From: Solen grandis
Taxonomy: Eukaryota; Mollusca; Bivalvia; Adapedonta; Solenidae
Assembly: GCA_021229015.1 (NCBI GenBank)
Contig: CM037788.1
Location: 43,444,696 to 43,508,695 of the forward strand
Length of the DNA stretch: 64,000 bases
Direction of reading: 5' to 3'
A program made the translations under genes and the position numbers. The notes below the pieces were generated by a model. It did not search any database and had not been told where the DNA came from. It saw only the letters and a list, made by a program, of their open reading frames with translations. Of the stretch, positions 1-12,780 are shown one piece after another (within the stretch, counting starts at the first letter, position 1; every line of letters begins with the position of its first letter).

Positions 1-1000
1 CAAGTACCCTTCAACTGTTTCAAAGGTAAAGGAAACCAAATCAAGATTCAAGGCTACTGGCTATAGTAAGTCAGGAAATGTTTATATTATTTATCTATTT
101 TTGCATAAAGCCTGAAGCTGTATTAAAGGGGACATATCTGCAAATTCAAAAAAAAAAAAGGAAATACAATTCAATAAAAAGGACAATAACTCCTGTAAGA
201 TGATAATGAAAAACTCCTTTAATAGTTGATGAATCATAATTAATAAAAAGAAACATGTCAAATGACATGAAACCAGGTTTTCATAAGTTGCCCCAGGCAA
301 GCCAAACTATTTTTTACAACAGTGACCTTGACCCTATTGACCTGAAAATCAATCCTAATCTTACTCTTCCCATAAGTTATCTGTAAACTAAATTTGATCA
401 TCATACCTCAATTCTAAAAGATGTTATTTGATGTGAAAAAAAAAAGAATGTTTAACAACAGTGACCTTGACATTATCATTCTGGAAATCAATCCCCGATC
501 TTCCTCTTTCAATAAGGTATCTACCTCCAAATACGAAAACTGTATATCTATTCTAACAAAAGATATTTAACGGAAACAAAATATTCAGATATATATGGAA
601 GAAAATTCAAAGGGCATTAACTCAGGTTTATATGGTAACAACAAATTTCACCAAACACATGCACATCTTCACATATATGTTGTCCATTTGAAAAAGTTTC
701 AGGTAAATCACAATGATAGTGTGGAAGGAGTTAAACACACAAGACATGTTCCATATATATTCTATAGTGGGAAAAATTAAAAGTGGCATAACTCCTCTAA
801 TAGTTGATGAATTGTAATGAAAATGTAGGTGCACAAGTTTGCATAGCAGGAAGGATTCCTGTGAAGTTTCATCAAAATTGGCAAAATAACTGCAGAAGAA
901 GAAGGGCATACAAAATTATATCTACAGACGGACACAACCTGATTCCAGTATAAACCACACCCACTCTCTAAAACTTTGTTGTGGGGGGACATAACTACAA
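1..1000. repeat. Degenerate element K1 with diverged internal repeats
   Basis: ACAACAGTGACCTTGAC occurs at 318 and about 460, and CTCCT(T/C)TAATAGTTGATGAAT at about 212 and 793. The right end has GACGGACACAACCTGATTCC and AACTTTGTTGTGGGGGGACA, resembling the start of K2 at 63660 in reverse. Small frames here are incidental. Confidence 0.55.
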
Positions 1001-2264
1001 AATGGGTACTATATCTATTTATCCCATGATCCTCAGCTATTTTTTTCCAAGTCATCAACAATGCCAAAATAGGGGTAGAGTTTCTTATTCATCTGGCTCC
1101 ACAGCTTCAGACCTCACACTTAGGATATGTCCCAAAATGTAAAATGCGGATAAACGTTTACGGAGATGCTTTCTCTTGGAACAAATGCACTTGCAATTAC
1201 AGCCTGCCTGCAGGGTCAATGACACACAAGATTCCTGACTGGAATTCATACGAAGCCTAGGTTAATCTTCACACATAGGCAGATAAACATACAGGCTGTC
1301 ATCCAAACCTAAGTGTATCATCATTATCAACATGTGATAACAATTGCACTGACTAGCTGCACATGTCAAGACTTTGTATATTTTCAGATCATACTGCTTA
1401 ATACCTGCATAATGGCACAAATAAATGAGAATGTGTTGATTGTTTGATACAAATCTTTGCACCGATATGTTTTGTAGGATACGAAACCTGGCCTCATTGA
1501 CAAGCCTCAAAAAAGCTTCATAAACCTGTTTGCTAATGGCAGTAACATTAATTGATTTCCTCTGTATTTAATTAGGCTGCTGAACCAACAAAGAAAATCA
1601 GAAAGAAATTGGAATGACACTCTCCATGCAATCACCTTAAGGACGAATGGAAGATTCGTCTGAGCACATCAGGAGGATGAGAGGGTATATTCCAGCCATA
1701 TGCTGGGGATACGAAAAATTCTGCCCCCTGGGTCTTACACTGAAAAGAGCGAGGGTGGAAAAGACCTAAAAACCTGGTTTAAATATTCCATCTGCTGAAC
1801 ATTTGTGGGGCAGAAACTGCTGTTGAAAATGCCAGCATTACACCATAGCGACATGTAATACAAATAATACTTAACAGTTGTACTTTTTCTATGAAAACAG
1901 ATGTCTCTATGAATACACTGGCTTTTCCAAGTCAAATAACAACAGAGCTCATCCAAGAAATACCTCAAAAAACATTTTTTTTTAAAATTTTTATTCCAAT
2001 TTATGAATCTTAACATTTTTTAAAAATTTCTAATGCAGTTTTTCATGAATACACGGATGGATCGCAATTTTCAGTACTTAATTCAAACTGGACAAGTAAC
2101 GTGAAATACTAAGACATCTATGATTACCGTACTACCATATAATATGCAGTTTTCTATACCAACCACAAAACAATTTGTATTTAAGTTAATAAAGAAAGAC
2201 AAAACAGTCCTATGACAAATCCAACATATTTTAAAAATGAACAAACCTCAGAAAGAGGTTCAAG
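1001..2264. other. No gene recognised
   Basis: AT-rich with frames below 100 codons and no conserved motifs. Stretch 1090-1260 is somewhat richer in GC but has no convincing frame. Confidence 0.6.
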
Positions 2265-3445
2265 TAAAAATAAAATGGACCCTGAAGTCGCTCACCTGAG
2301 AAAAACTGCCTTCATTACCTGTACAAGTTACTAAAATATAATATGTATTGATAAAAAACATAACTCCTGTGCAAACGTGAAATCTGGCAATATTTAATTT
2401 TAAAAAGGCTGTAAAAAAACCAAATTGGTTCCAAAGGAAATTGGAAACTCCTGACCTAATTGGCCAATATCTACCAAAATTGACCTTGGCCAAGAGATTA
2501 TGGTAAAAAACATTGTCATAAAGTTTGAAGATGATTGCTTAAGAAATCAAGATGTTAGATGCAAACAAAGTGAAATGTGACATTTTTTAATATTAAAAGG
2601 GGCATAACAACTGACCTAATTAGCCAATATCTACCATGATCGACCTTGGCCAAGAGATTATGGTAAAAAACATTGTTGTAAAGTTTGAAGATGTTTGCTT
2701 CAGAAATCAATATGCTAGAGCGCAAACAAAGTGAAATGTGTCATTTTTTATTATTAAAAGGGGCATACTCCTGACCAATTAGCCGATATCAGCCATAAAA
2801 GAAAGAATATGGCTATAAACACTGTCATAAAGTTTGAAGATGACTGATTAAGAAATGAAGATGCTAGAGCGCAAACAAAGTGAAATGTGACATTTTTTAA
2901 TATTTAAAGGAACATAACTCCTGACCTAATTAGCCAATATCAGCCATAATTGAACTTGACCAAGAGAGTATGATAATAAACATTGTCATAAAGTTTGAAG
3001 ATGATTGCTTAAGAAATAAAGATGCTAGAGTGCAAACAAAGTGAAATCTCACATTTTTTTTTATTAAAAGGGGCATAACTCCTGACCTTACTATCCAATA
3101 TCAGCCATAATCAAACTTAGTCATAAGAATATATAGCTATAAACACTGTCATTAAGTTTGAAGATGACTGCTTAAGAAATGAAGATGCTAGAGTGCAAAC
3201 AAAGTAAAATCTGGCATTTTTTAATATTTAAAGGGGTTTAACTCCTGACCTAATTGGCAGATATAAGCCATAACCCAACTTGACCAAGAGATTATGGTAA
3301 TTAACATTGTCATAAAGTTTGAAGATGATTGCTTCAGAAATCAAGATGCTAGAGTGCAACCAAACTAATTGTGAATGACAGACGGATGATGGACGATTGA
3401 TCCTAATAACTCAGCCTGAGCACATGTGCTCAGGTGAGCTAAAAA
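2265..3445. mobile_element. Family B composite element B1, with internal ~165-bp tandem repeats
   Basis: Ends GCTCACCTGAG (2290) and CTCAGGTGAGC (3429-3439) are inverted repeats. Between them are about six diverged copies of a ~165-bp unit with GGGGCATAACTCCTGACC, AGCCAATATCAGCCATAAT, GTCATAAAGTTTGAAGATGA and AGAGTGCAAACAAAGTGAAA. Non-coding. Confidence 0.85.
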
Positions 3446-3599
3446 CATTTAAACAGAACATTACATAAAATAATAACAGTGTCAAGTTTTGATGTTTCAA
3501 AACAAGGTCACATATTTTTTAGTGTTACGATGATGAAATAAAGAAAGCACTTGTGTGTAAATTGTCTGTTCATCAAAGTCAGACAAATTTGTGGCAGAG

Positions 3600-3775
3600 A
3601 GTGTCATAACCAAGTACTGTCTTAAAAAGAGGTATCACCCTGTGCACCCCCCCCCCCCCAAAAAAAAACAAATAAAAAACACATGTATCGAAGTGTAATG
3701 GAAAAAGTGTGACAGACAGACAAATGGATGGACAGATGACAGAAAAGTAATACAGCAGGTGACACAAAAATTCAG
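3600..3775 (-). mobile_element. Family C element C1
   Basis: A poly-C run (3647-3659), then CGAAGTGTAATGGAAAAAGT, GACAGACAGACAAATGGATG and ACAGCAGGTGACACAAA. Same family as 11103, 50323 and 57245. Confidence 0.7.
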
Positions 3776-5504
3776 TAACCTCATAAATGAAGATCAACGT
3801 TACACAGTCATAGAAGTTGCATCTGCAATAAGTCAATGAACAGGTTCTGTTTGAATTATTGGGGACCAGTTCTTATTGACAGCAAGATGGGTTCCATGAA
3901 TGGTGGCTGCCTACAGAAGAAGAAGAATAATGTGTTGTCAATTTTTCTGAGTAAACACCATGGAGACAAACACTTATCCTTAAATAAATCATCGAAATGG
4001 ACAAAAGATGAGTCCATTACTACGAAGAGCCGGAATCCAAAAGGCGATCCATTTTCAGAGTGATGCCCACCACTTCATGGGTGGTTCGGTTCCAAAGATT
4101 GTATGTAACTCCTACCCCTTTTGATATTTTGACAGTTTCTATTCATACCTTAGTCTAGCGCTCACAAACAAAAAGCACTTATCTTTTGAGTTAAGTAGGT
4201 GCTTCACACTTACACTGGTTGCATAAGCAGATTAATGTAAACATACTTGAATGACAGTTTAGGAACCATCTACTGGGCAAAGTTGACAATGTCAATGGGT
4301 CGGGAGACATTTGCAGTGTTAATGTGCCAAATTGAGTTGCTGTTTGCCATGTTGTTGTCAACTCAAGCTTACTACTCAGTGTTACATCTAATTGTTACTA
4401 AAGTTATCACTATAAGTGAAGAATACTACCGGATCTTACCTTGTCTTCATGTACCATGAGTGTAGGACGGGATGGGACGGGAAGGGACGAGAAGGATCGG
4501 GACTTAATTTAACGGAGAACATAAACTCATGATTTGATGTGGCTAGTTTAATTCCTGCATAGACTCAACTTCTGTAAAGCAAAGGTATGGTTATAGAGTG
4601 AATCATATACGAAATACTGAGTCACGAAGTCATCTTCTTATTTAAAACACTTGAGACCTTAATATTGCAACTCCAAAAGAAAATCATGACACTACTCTGG
4701 CGTATTCTGTAGCAAACCTAAAACTAACACAGCTAGGTTTTCAACAGGTTACGACCTTTGTTTATGTGACCTTCGCCAAGATTTGGAGTTATTTCATGCT
4801 TTTTGCATTTTACAACAAAGTGGCATACATCTGTGACAAGCCAACATACTAACAGACTGGACAAAAAACCACAACAACCCATTTGACCTTTAACCTTCAT
4901 ATTTAAAATTGACCTTCTGTGCACAACCATAAAAACCACAAACTGGAGGGAAAATCATAGAAAAGGGAGATAACTTCAAGGATTTAATAATCCTCAGGAA
5001 TACATTATGCTGAGAGTTTTTACTACAATAATAATTATTATCACTGCTGGGTGCTTGTTTTATATTCTGCAATGAGAAACTACCTAAACTGCTTGTAAGT
5101 ACATTTAACCTTTGTAATATATATCCAATATATATCCAATATAAATCCTATATATATTCTGTAAAGAAGTGTGTTTAAAACAGATCCAGGACATGCTCAG
5201 GTAAAAAGTACAAACCTTTTTGCGAATAAGTGAGATATATGTCTTTTTTTTTAGTGAATGGATAACATGGTACTATCTCTTTCCAAGGTACAAAAAGTTG
5301 CTTATTACATCACATAAAGTACAAAGCTCTTCACACAATGAAGATGGAATAGGTACTGCTATTGAAATACACCTGCAATTGTTTGAAAGGTATACCATTT
5401 TTTACATTAATAGCCTTCCCCCAATCCCCACTAAAAAGGTCCCAAAGACTACACAGATAAATCATAGTTTTTATACAATTTATTGAAAACATTTACACAA
5501 TACT
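3776..5504. other. No gene recognised
   Basis: Apart from the GGGAC repeat at 4425 there is an AT-rich ATATATCC patch at 5118-5158. Frames are short and unsupported. Confidence 0.6.
4425..4510 (+). repeat. Low-copy repeat with GGGAC run
   Basis: TTACCTTGTCTTCATGTACC, ATGAGTGTAGGACGGG and then a GGGA(C/T)GGGA-rich stretch. A second, diverged copy is at 10030-10095 (CTACCTTGTATTCATGTGAT, GAGTGAAGGATGGG). Confidence 0.55.
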
Positions 5505-5822
5505 GCATATCACTGCTTGTTCATTGGATTTAACTTCCCACTGACAGTATTTCAGTCATTTGGAGACAATGTCTACTCGAGACAGATGAACTGCTGCAAC
5601 ATTGCAGCATTACGCTATAGACATGAGGAATGACACCACACCCAGTCACATTATCCTGACATCGGGCCAACCAGTCCTGGAACTACCCTTATATGCTGAG
5701 CGCCAAGCAAGAGAGCTATACCAGTACCATTTTTTTACGATTTTGGTATGTCACGGTTAGGGATTGAATCCATGACTTTCTGATTCCTGTGCGGATGCTC
5801 TAACCATTCAGCCACAGGGGTT
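5505..5822 (-). mobile_element. tRNA-derived SINE, near full length
   Basis: Reverse copy of the family typified at 26149. The tail end starts near 5516 (GTTTAACTTCCC-like, then ACAGTATTTCAGTCA) and the CCAGTCCTGGAAC body follows. The tRNA head at 5755-5820 reads, on the minus strand, GTGGCTGAATGGTTAGAG (A box) and GGATTCAATCCC (B box). Confidence 0.8.
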
Positions 5823-6892
5823 TCTGCTCATTGTTACACACCATAATCATACACAGATATGTTTTACTGCTATCTTGTCAATAAACCAAAGTCCTCTTAA
5901 ATGATTTTTAGAAAATTATCTAAGATTAAAATAGATGATCCTTATTTTGCTTTTCAGTTTTTCTCTTATTTTCAGTTTAAATTCCAGCTACCTGGGGAAG
6001 ACAAACTCCAGCAATAAATAGCTGAAAGTTGACTTTTTTCTTTAAATTAAATTTTGTAAAAGACCAACTTACAAGAAATTTTCATGAGCAGATTGATCTT
6101 GCTTTTGCACTGGTAGCAAAGGCAGTCATACGTGCCCATAGAATTGTAAGGAATAAACAGCAGATATGACTTTGTGCTTATAAAGTAATGCCTCTGGGTT
6201 CTGCACCAATGTTCATCTGCTTTACATATCCCAGAATCCCATTCTTTGTTCATTAAGCTTGACTTCCTGCAGGTCCTCTTTTTAAGATTTATGGATAGCA
6301 ATGTCATCAGCACCTGCCAGTCTTGCTATCTCAGTACTTTGCAAATTCTGAAGAAATTGTTCTCCTTTGCATTGCGGCATATTTGTAGAGCAAAGAATCA
6401 GAAATCCAGGACGGACAAAATGGGAGCTCATTACCAGCGAGATATTAGACAATTTATCATGATCAAAAGAGCATTTAGACGGTGTACCAACAACAGTATT
6501 ACGTAATACTTATATAAGCTTGAATAATGAATGGGAAGGGTTGCACTTATATGATCAAGTCTGACGTGGTTCTCATATCAAAACGGTCTTATTAATGACT
6601 GCACAATGCATATATGGGAACTTAATAGAGTGTAACATGAATCCAAATTTAACCAAAAGACCACCCAGCTTTATTTCTTTTGTAGGAAGGCCAACGTGGT
6701 ACCATTGTCTCAAATTGGCCTTTAGATTTTCAAATAAAATGGTCCATTTTTCATAATTCTGTAAAGATATTTTCCAAATAACTTATGAATAAAAGTTATG
6801 GATAGCTACAAAAGAGGCAGGATATTTTTAAAATTTATAAATATTAAAGTAACTCCCTAGTTATCTTGACCATGTATATGGCATTATTTGAA
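5823..6892. other. No gene recognised
   Basis: Unique-looking AT-rich sequence. Short frames on both strands near 6050-6500 overlap each other and show no family motif. Confidence 0.6.
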
Positions 6893-7125
6893 TTCAGACT
6901 TATTGTTACCTTATGAATATTCATGTGAAAATTTATGACTTGATGAATATAAATTAACTGAGTCTTAAATAGTTAATGAAAACGAATTATTCTTTGCAGC
7001 ACAGACTGCACAGAACCTGGACTAAAACAATGTATGAGCAAACCAAAATGACCTAGCTGGAAGAAACTGATCTGGGTGTGCCAAGGCGGCCAAATGCACC
7101 TTTATGAATGAAGGATATGGCCTTG
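6893..7125 (-). mobile_element. Family A element, copy A1
   Basis: Reverse copy: ATGAATATTCAT palindrome near 6913, TTCTTTGCAGCACAGACTGC, and AATGTATGAGCAAACC. The distal end is decayed. Confidence 0.65.
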
Positions 7126-7374
7126 AAAATTGTATCCTCTCACATCATGGCCACCTTTGGTTGAAGTCTTCATTCTAATGTCTAATTCTTTCTTGACCTT
7201 CAAAATTACCGATATGTATATGAGAAATATTTACTGTTTAAATACACATTCTGATTTTATGCTGTTATGAAACTCTTTTGCATCTGTATTACTCACCAAA
7301 ATATCAATTATTTCTCATCTATAATTCACGAATGTTTTAATGACTTATCTAAGTCAATAAAGTATCAATTTGTA

Positions 7375-7465
7375 ACAAACTCGACCTGGCCCAGGATCGA
7401 ACCCGGACCGATGGCGTGCGAGTCCAATGCTCTAACCACTGAGCCAAAGAGTCAATTCCCTGACG
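7375..7465 (-). mobile_element. tRNA-derived SINE head, copy 1
   Basis: On the minus strand: TTTGGCTCAGTGGTTAGAGC (A box region), then CGGGTTCGATCCTGG (B box). Long flanking duplication with the copy at 7620 suggests one unit duplicated. An open frame crosses it but is not a gene. Confidence 0.65.
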
Positions 7466-7617
7466 GAGTAGTCAGAGATTGTACTTATACCCATGCAATG
7501 CATCGTCACATTACTCCCCCCTCCGAGAAGTCTCAACCCGAGACTTGGCCTGGGACACATGTGAGTAAGGCAACTACGGACTGGCAGTTGACATTACCAC
7601 ACCGCTGCCACCAAATG

Positions 7618-7716
7618 TAACAAACACAGCCCGGCCCGGAATCGAAGCCGGTCCGACGGCGTGATAGCCCAATGTTCTAACCACTGAGCCAAAGAGTCGA
7701 CTCTCTGACGCAGTCT
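7618..7716 (-). mobile_element. tRNA-derived SINE head, copy 2
   Basis: Same as 7375-7465: minus strand TTTGGCTCAGTGGTTAGAAC and GGCTTCGATTCCGG. The ~150 bases between the copies (7466-7617) include TCCGAGAAGTCTC and CACCGCTGCCACC and are probably the rest of the element. Confidence 0.65.
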
Positions 7717-7839
7717 TTAAAAAATATATTCGGCATTGCTAAGTAATTGTCAATTGTAACATGTAAAACAGATTAAAACTATTATAAAGTTGGAAACATT
7801 AGCAAAAATGTTTATAAATACCTAGTTCACAATTGTGTA

Positions 7840-7957
7840 CCCGTAATTTGTGATAGCGTGCTACTTTCGATTTGAAGCTATCCCCTACATAGGCAGAGGC
7901 ATGACAACCAGTACAAAAAATAGCATGTTGCGCTGAGCACTTCATAGATGGGACTAA
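7840..7957 (+). repeat. Dispersed repeat E, copy 1
   Basis: GTGTACCCGTAATTTGTGAT, CTACTTTCGATTTG, ATCCCCTACATAGGC, AGAGGCATGACAACCAGTAC and AGCATGTTGCGCTGAGC. Same order as the copy at 38983. Confidence 0.75.
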
Positions 7958-10029
7958 TAAATACCAAGATAATGGGAGGTATTGTGAAGACTATATAACA
8001 AAACGGATTCAATTGACAAACTTAAAAAAGCTAATTTACCAACTTCCATTAAATATTATGCACTTTTGCTTTTTTCAAAGTAAAGACAACTTGTATGTAA
8101 CCAAGCGAAATCGAAAGATCATAAATTGCGTATTATTGTTTCCAGAATCACACAATAAACTAAACATTGACTCCTCCACAGTAGTTACCTTCCCTGAAGG
8201 CCGAGTCCAATTGTGGTCTAAATATACACATACGACAGCTTCTTATTTAGTTGTTTTAAATCATCTTGTCAAAGCAGCATTCCTAAATTGATAAGGAAGT
8301 GTTAAATTTTCATTACTGTGTTACCTTTTATGTTTAAGCTGAAAAAGAAACCTATTATATCAAGTAGAAAGATTTATAAAACCTGAAACTCCCATTTTTA
8401 AGTTGGAATATCCTAAATATCCTAAAAATAAATTATACAAGCCAATGATAGCATTGCATTTACTCTAGCTTCATTTGCATTGGTTCAAAAAGTAGGTCAA
8501 AATCAATTTTATACAGCTACACCGAAGAAAATGAAATTTCAATATTTAGGGAATTTAAGAATTGCAGACATCAACCATTGTTCATATTTCCTTAAAAATG
8601 GGATCCATCATTGTTGATATTGGACTCTCCACTGCTGTCATTTCTATAAAATAAGACCCTGAAATGAAATTTCATGACTAGATTTCTATTCTGAGAATTA
8701 TAAGCTTATTTAAAAATAATTTCTGCAGACACAAATCCATTATATAAATTCATAAATGTCATGCTTTTCTATTCTTATTTCTTAAAGTTGCCACAAAATT
8801 ACTTGTACAAATCACTGAAAATGATTTTAAGCATGACTAATGAACTGTAATGTCTAAGAAAGTTCAAAAGCAATGGCAATATACTTATATATTTACATAA
8901 ATGTAGGAACATTCACCCTTAAATCAACAGAGATCAATTTACACTAGTACCAACACAGACCTTTTCTAACCGATCTTTGTAATACAAGATTTTTTAGGTA
9001 AGACTTGTTAATCTCAGACATTATTACCTTGGCAACGCTGACATATGGCTGAAATCCTTTTCGCTAAGTACACAGTCAGAACTCGCAATGATCATATATA
9101 TATAGGTAACATTATATATTAAAGAGCCGGTTTCATATAAAACCCAACAATGCTAGCTACGCTGCTGCTTTATTGTGTTCCCACGGAGACAAACTATCAA
9201 TGATAACCATTTACAAACAACATTACAGCAAACTCCGATGGAATGGCTCTGTTCCTTTGTTAACTGCCACTGAGAGGCAATCCTGTAATCTGCATCTCAT
9301 ATGTTTATATACAAATGATATCAAATTTATAATTAATAGTTAACTAGTTTGTAAATAAAGCCTTTATTATCAGATTTCTTTGAGTTCCCTACTAATCAGT
9401 GGTCATCATGCAAGGATTTTCTCCTGTATTCCTGTTTCTTTGTTAAGCTCTTCTTTTCAGTTTTTGAACCACATCACCAGCAAATTGGCATTAATGTGGC
9501 AACTTTCTTCTAATTAAATTCTTTTTGAAAAGTTTGAAATCATCTTCCCTTTTGCTCTTTTTTCTTGAGTAAAACTGACAATGACTCTTCAATACAGGAG
9601 AAGAAGTCCATCTTGAAACTTTGAGTCCAGACTCACATACAACATTTTTAAGATCTTTTGTCATCATTCCTAATATCCATTGTTGCCATGGCATCTGAGA
9701 AACTAACTAAACCCGATAAACCCCAAAATACGGTAGTCGGAGACAAACTCTGATCAAATGACTCCTCAGCTGTTAAACTCGGGATTAAGATTTGACCTTT
9801 TAGACGCCAGTGTAAGGCACCTACTTCATCTGACATAAGGCTTTAGCCTTATCATGCAAATACAAATATAAGCTAGTATGATTTGTACCAGAAATTTGAC
9901 TTGCATCACATGTTAACGCGACATAAAACATTCATAAGGTAAGCCAGAGAAGTGAAAATATGATCTCGATATCTTATCTAATTACTGACTAGAACTACCC
10001 TATCAGTATAGGTGATAAATACACGCGCA
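7958..10029. other. No gene recognised
   Basis: AT-rich. Two overlapping minus-strand frames at 9491-9836 have no recognisable domain and no codon bias that I can see. Confidence 0.55.
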
Positions 10030-10095
10030 TTCTACCTTGTATTCATGTGATGTGAGTGAAGGATGGGCCCGGACTGAACAGGACAAGATGCAATG
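10030..10095 (+). repeat. Low-copy repeat, second copy of 4425-4510
   Basis: Shares ACCTTGT(C/A)TTCATGT and ATGAGTGTAGGACGGG-like sequence (GTGAGTGAAGGATGGGCC). Confidence 0.5.
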
Positions 10096-10375
10096 AGTTT
10101 CCCATACTTCTGTGAAATAGGGTTATAATGATTTAAGGCACAATTTGAAATAATTTTCATATATTCAGTATCAGTTCAAGTTAAAGAATGACATATCTCA
10201 TAATTAAGCACAATCAAATTCCAAGTAGAAATTTTAAAAAATCAATAGAAATGTTGAAATGAAATTGAATATCTACAATGACAAGTTCTATACACAAGCC
10301 ACATTCTTTTTAGCTCTCAATTTTAGAAGATCATGGCAGTTTCATTAATCCAATAAACAAAAACCTAACTTACAA

Positions 10376-11066
10376 ACAAGAGGCCCATGATGGCCCTAAA
10401 TCGCTCACCTGAGATAAATAGGTTGACCCAAGGAACATCTGTACCAACTTATTTTAAAATCTGGCCAGTAGTTTTGAAGAAGATGATTTTTAAAGTTTTC
10501 ATATTTTTTTTCTTTTTGTAGCCATGGCAACCAGAGTTCTCTATGGATCAAGTTTATTTTAGGAACTTTTGTGAAGGTTAACCCAAGGATCATTCCTGCC
10601 AAGTTTAATCAAATTCTGTCCAGTGGTTTCACAGGAAATGTTGATTAAAGTTTTCCCTATATACATATAAGGCAAATAAGCCCCGCCCCTGGCGGCCATG
10701 TTTTTTACGGATCGGAAATTTTTTTAGCAACTTTGGTAGAGGTTGACCCAAGGAACATCTGTACCAATTTATTTTAAAATCTGGCCAGTAGTTTTGAAGA
10801 AGATGATTTTTAAAGTTTTCATATTTTTTTTCTTTTTGTTGCCATGGCAACCAGAGTTCTACATGGATCAAGTTTATTTTAGCAACTTTTGTGAAGGTTG
10901 ACCCAAGGATCATCCCTGCCAAGTTTAATCAAATTCTGTCCAGTGGTTTCAGAGGAGATGTTGTTTAAAGCAAATTGTTGACGACACACGACGGACGCTG
11001 GACGGACGCTGGACGAAGGGCGATCACAAAAGCTCACCTTGAGCACTTTGTGCTCAGGTGAGCTAA
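10376..11066. mobile_element. Family B composite element B2, with two ~320-bp internal repeats
   Basis: The left end is AACAAGAGGCCCATGATGGC, then CGCTCACCTGAG; the right end is GTGCTCAGGTGAGC. A 320-bp unit (TTGACCCAAGGAACATCTGT..) occurs at about 10422 and 10741. Each copy carries an X-box palindrome (10518, 10838). The end GACGGACGCTGGACG is typical of this element type. Minus-strand frames in it are not genes. Confidence 0.85.
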
Positions 11067-11102
11067 AAAATCATAAACATGAAACAAGAAATATCTTTAG
11101 AA

Positions 11103-11250
11103 AACAAGAGTGTTCTTTGAAACACATGTGTCACCAGTCCTGAAGCGTGACAGAAAAAATATGACCGACAGACAAACAGACGGACAGACAGACAATAAAA
11201 AATTGATCCCAATGTGTCACCTCTGGTTACAGCAGGTGACACAAAGAAAT
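11103..11250 (-). mobile_element. Family C element C2
   Basis: AACAAGAGTGTTCTTTGAAA at the left, GACAGACAAACAGACGGACA in the middle and ACAGCAGGTGACACAAAG at the right. A reading frame crosses it but is of repeat origin. Confidence 0.75.
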
Positions 11251-12544
11251 AATGTGTTGTTGATGGAAATTCAAGTATTGAGTAATGTAGAACAGTTATA
11301 TGATGAACAAGTTATCTGTGAAGCATTTCATGCTGGGAAGTCAAAAAAGCAAAGGTAAAACGTCCCCTCTATGAGCATTACTGTATAACTGTATAAAAAG
11401 TTTAGTCATACCAGCAATAATAGACTATGATATACTTCGCGATTGTGATGTTTTATATCATTTAATCCAAAACACTGGTCTCAATGTGCAGATCAGGGAA
11501 GTGTTTCAATAAAACAACTATAAGATATATCAAAGAAACCGTTATTCAGTCGGAATACTTTAATTAAAATTGCTGATTACAAAAACCTATTTTTTAGCTA
11601 GCTGTCATCTCTGTAAACAAATGTGCGTAACTTTTTTTTCTACCAGGATAGGCATTTTCTACCAATAAAAATCATTCAAACATTCATATAATCTTATCTT
11701 GCATCATCATCTGTAAAAAGGTCAAAAGTGAGGTTTAGACAGCTACACCGAAAAAAAAATGCATTAACATAAAATGGAAACCCTTATGTAATGATAACGC
11801 AAGTCTTTGAGGTTTGTATATGAGACCCTTTATCTGAATAACTAGGACCACATCATCTCCGCTGCCAAAACTTTCTAGAGCTCCAATATATCCTTGCCTG
11901 TCAACCACTTTTTACTTCCTCAAGAGTGCACTTTCCTATTGTTTGAAATAAAAAAAGGCAGGAAGCATTACAAACCTGAAAAAAATTTCATATCACAGAG
12001 TGAACAGGCGACAGCCATCTTGGTGTAAAATGGTCCTAACTTATCTTTCTGAGTATCTCTTGCTGCATGAAAGAAAAAAGGCTGTGAATCAATGTCAGCA
12101 TTGAGAATTGCATCCTCTCTCCCCCCCCCCTCTTCATTTTAAGACAGCAGACGCAATGTTTTGTTGTCATTTTTTTCATTATCATCCAGTCATTTCCGTA
12201 AGCTAATTATCTCCTATTGCCAATTATCAGTAATGGAAAGCGATTGTTAATCATGCCCTTACAATTGTACTTATCCGGGCTGCAATGTACACAATTAAAA
12301 GACAGGGTGTTACATACCAAATCTGTTATTTGATCATCCTTATTTAATCCTATCCAATAAAGGCTAGAAGAAAACACACATATTCAATTAAGTCTTTTTG
12401 TACCTTTTTTTTTTTTCTTTTTTACAGAGTAGTTGATTTTGCATGTCAATCTTAATGATGTAAGTAATCACAATGAAACTTTTCCCAAATATTTATTTAT
12501 CTGAGTTATTATGGATATAATTTAGTCATCTTAAGCATGTATGT
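11251..12544. other. No gene recognised
   Basis: AT-rich, with a C run at 12121-12130 and a poly-T stretch at 12403-12417. No credible frame. Confidence 0.6.
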
Positions 12545-12780
12545 TTGTTGGGTTTCACAACCCACCAACTGTATTTCAGTTATATGGATACAATTTCTAT
12601 GTGAGATAGATATAGTGATGCCACACTAAAGTATCATGCCGTAGACATGTGGCATGATACCACACCCAGTCATATTATCCTGACATCAGTTCAACCAGTC
12701 CTGGAACCACCCTTATGTGCCAAGCAAGGGAGCTATACAAGTACCATAGTCGCCAGTATGTCAAAACCACTACCTTGAGC
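12545..12780 (-). mobile_element. SINE, lacking the tRNA head
   Basis: Reverse copy: TTTGTTGGGTTTCACAAC tail, ACTGTATTTCAGTTA, AGACATGTGGCATGATACC, then CCAACCAGTCC-like body. It ends at the ACAAGTACCATAG region without the tRNA-like part. It abuts family A copy A2. Confidence 0.7.

Noticed and set aside
4425..4510. G-rich GGGAC run as a G-quadruplex promoter element
   Set aside because: The runs are mostly three G with regular spacing, but there is no gene nearby and a second copy at 10030 lacks them. It is more simply a decayed repeat.
7267..7620. 117-codon plus-strand frame
   Set aside because: It runs antisense through a tRNA-derived SINE (CTRIEPG-like text from the B box).
10405..10922. 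Two similar minus-strand frames (MAGMILG..FTKV..)
   Set aside because: They are the two 320-bp internal repeats of element B2, so similarity reflects duplication of non-coding DNA.
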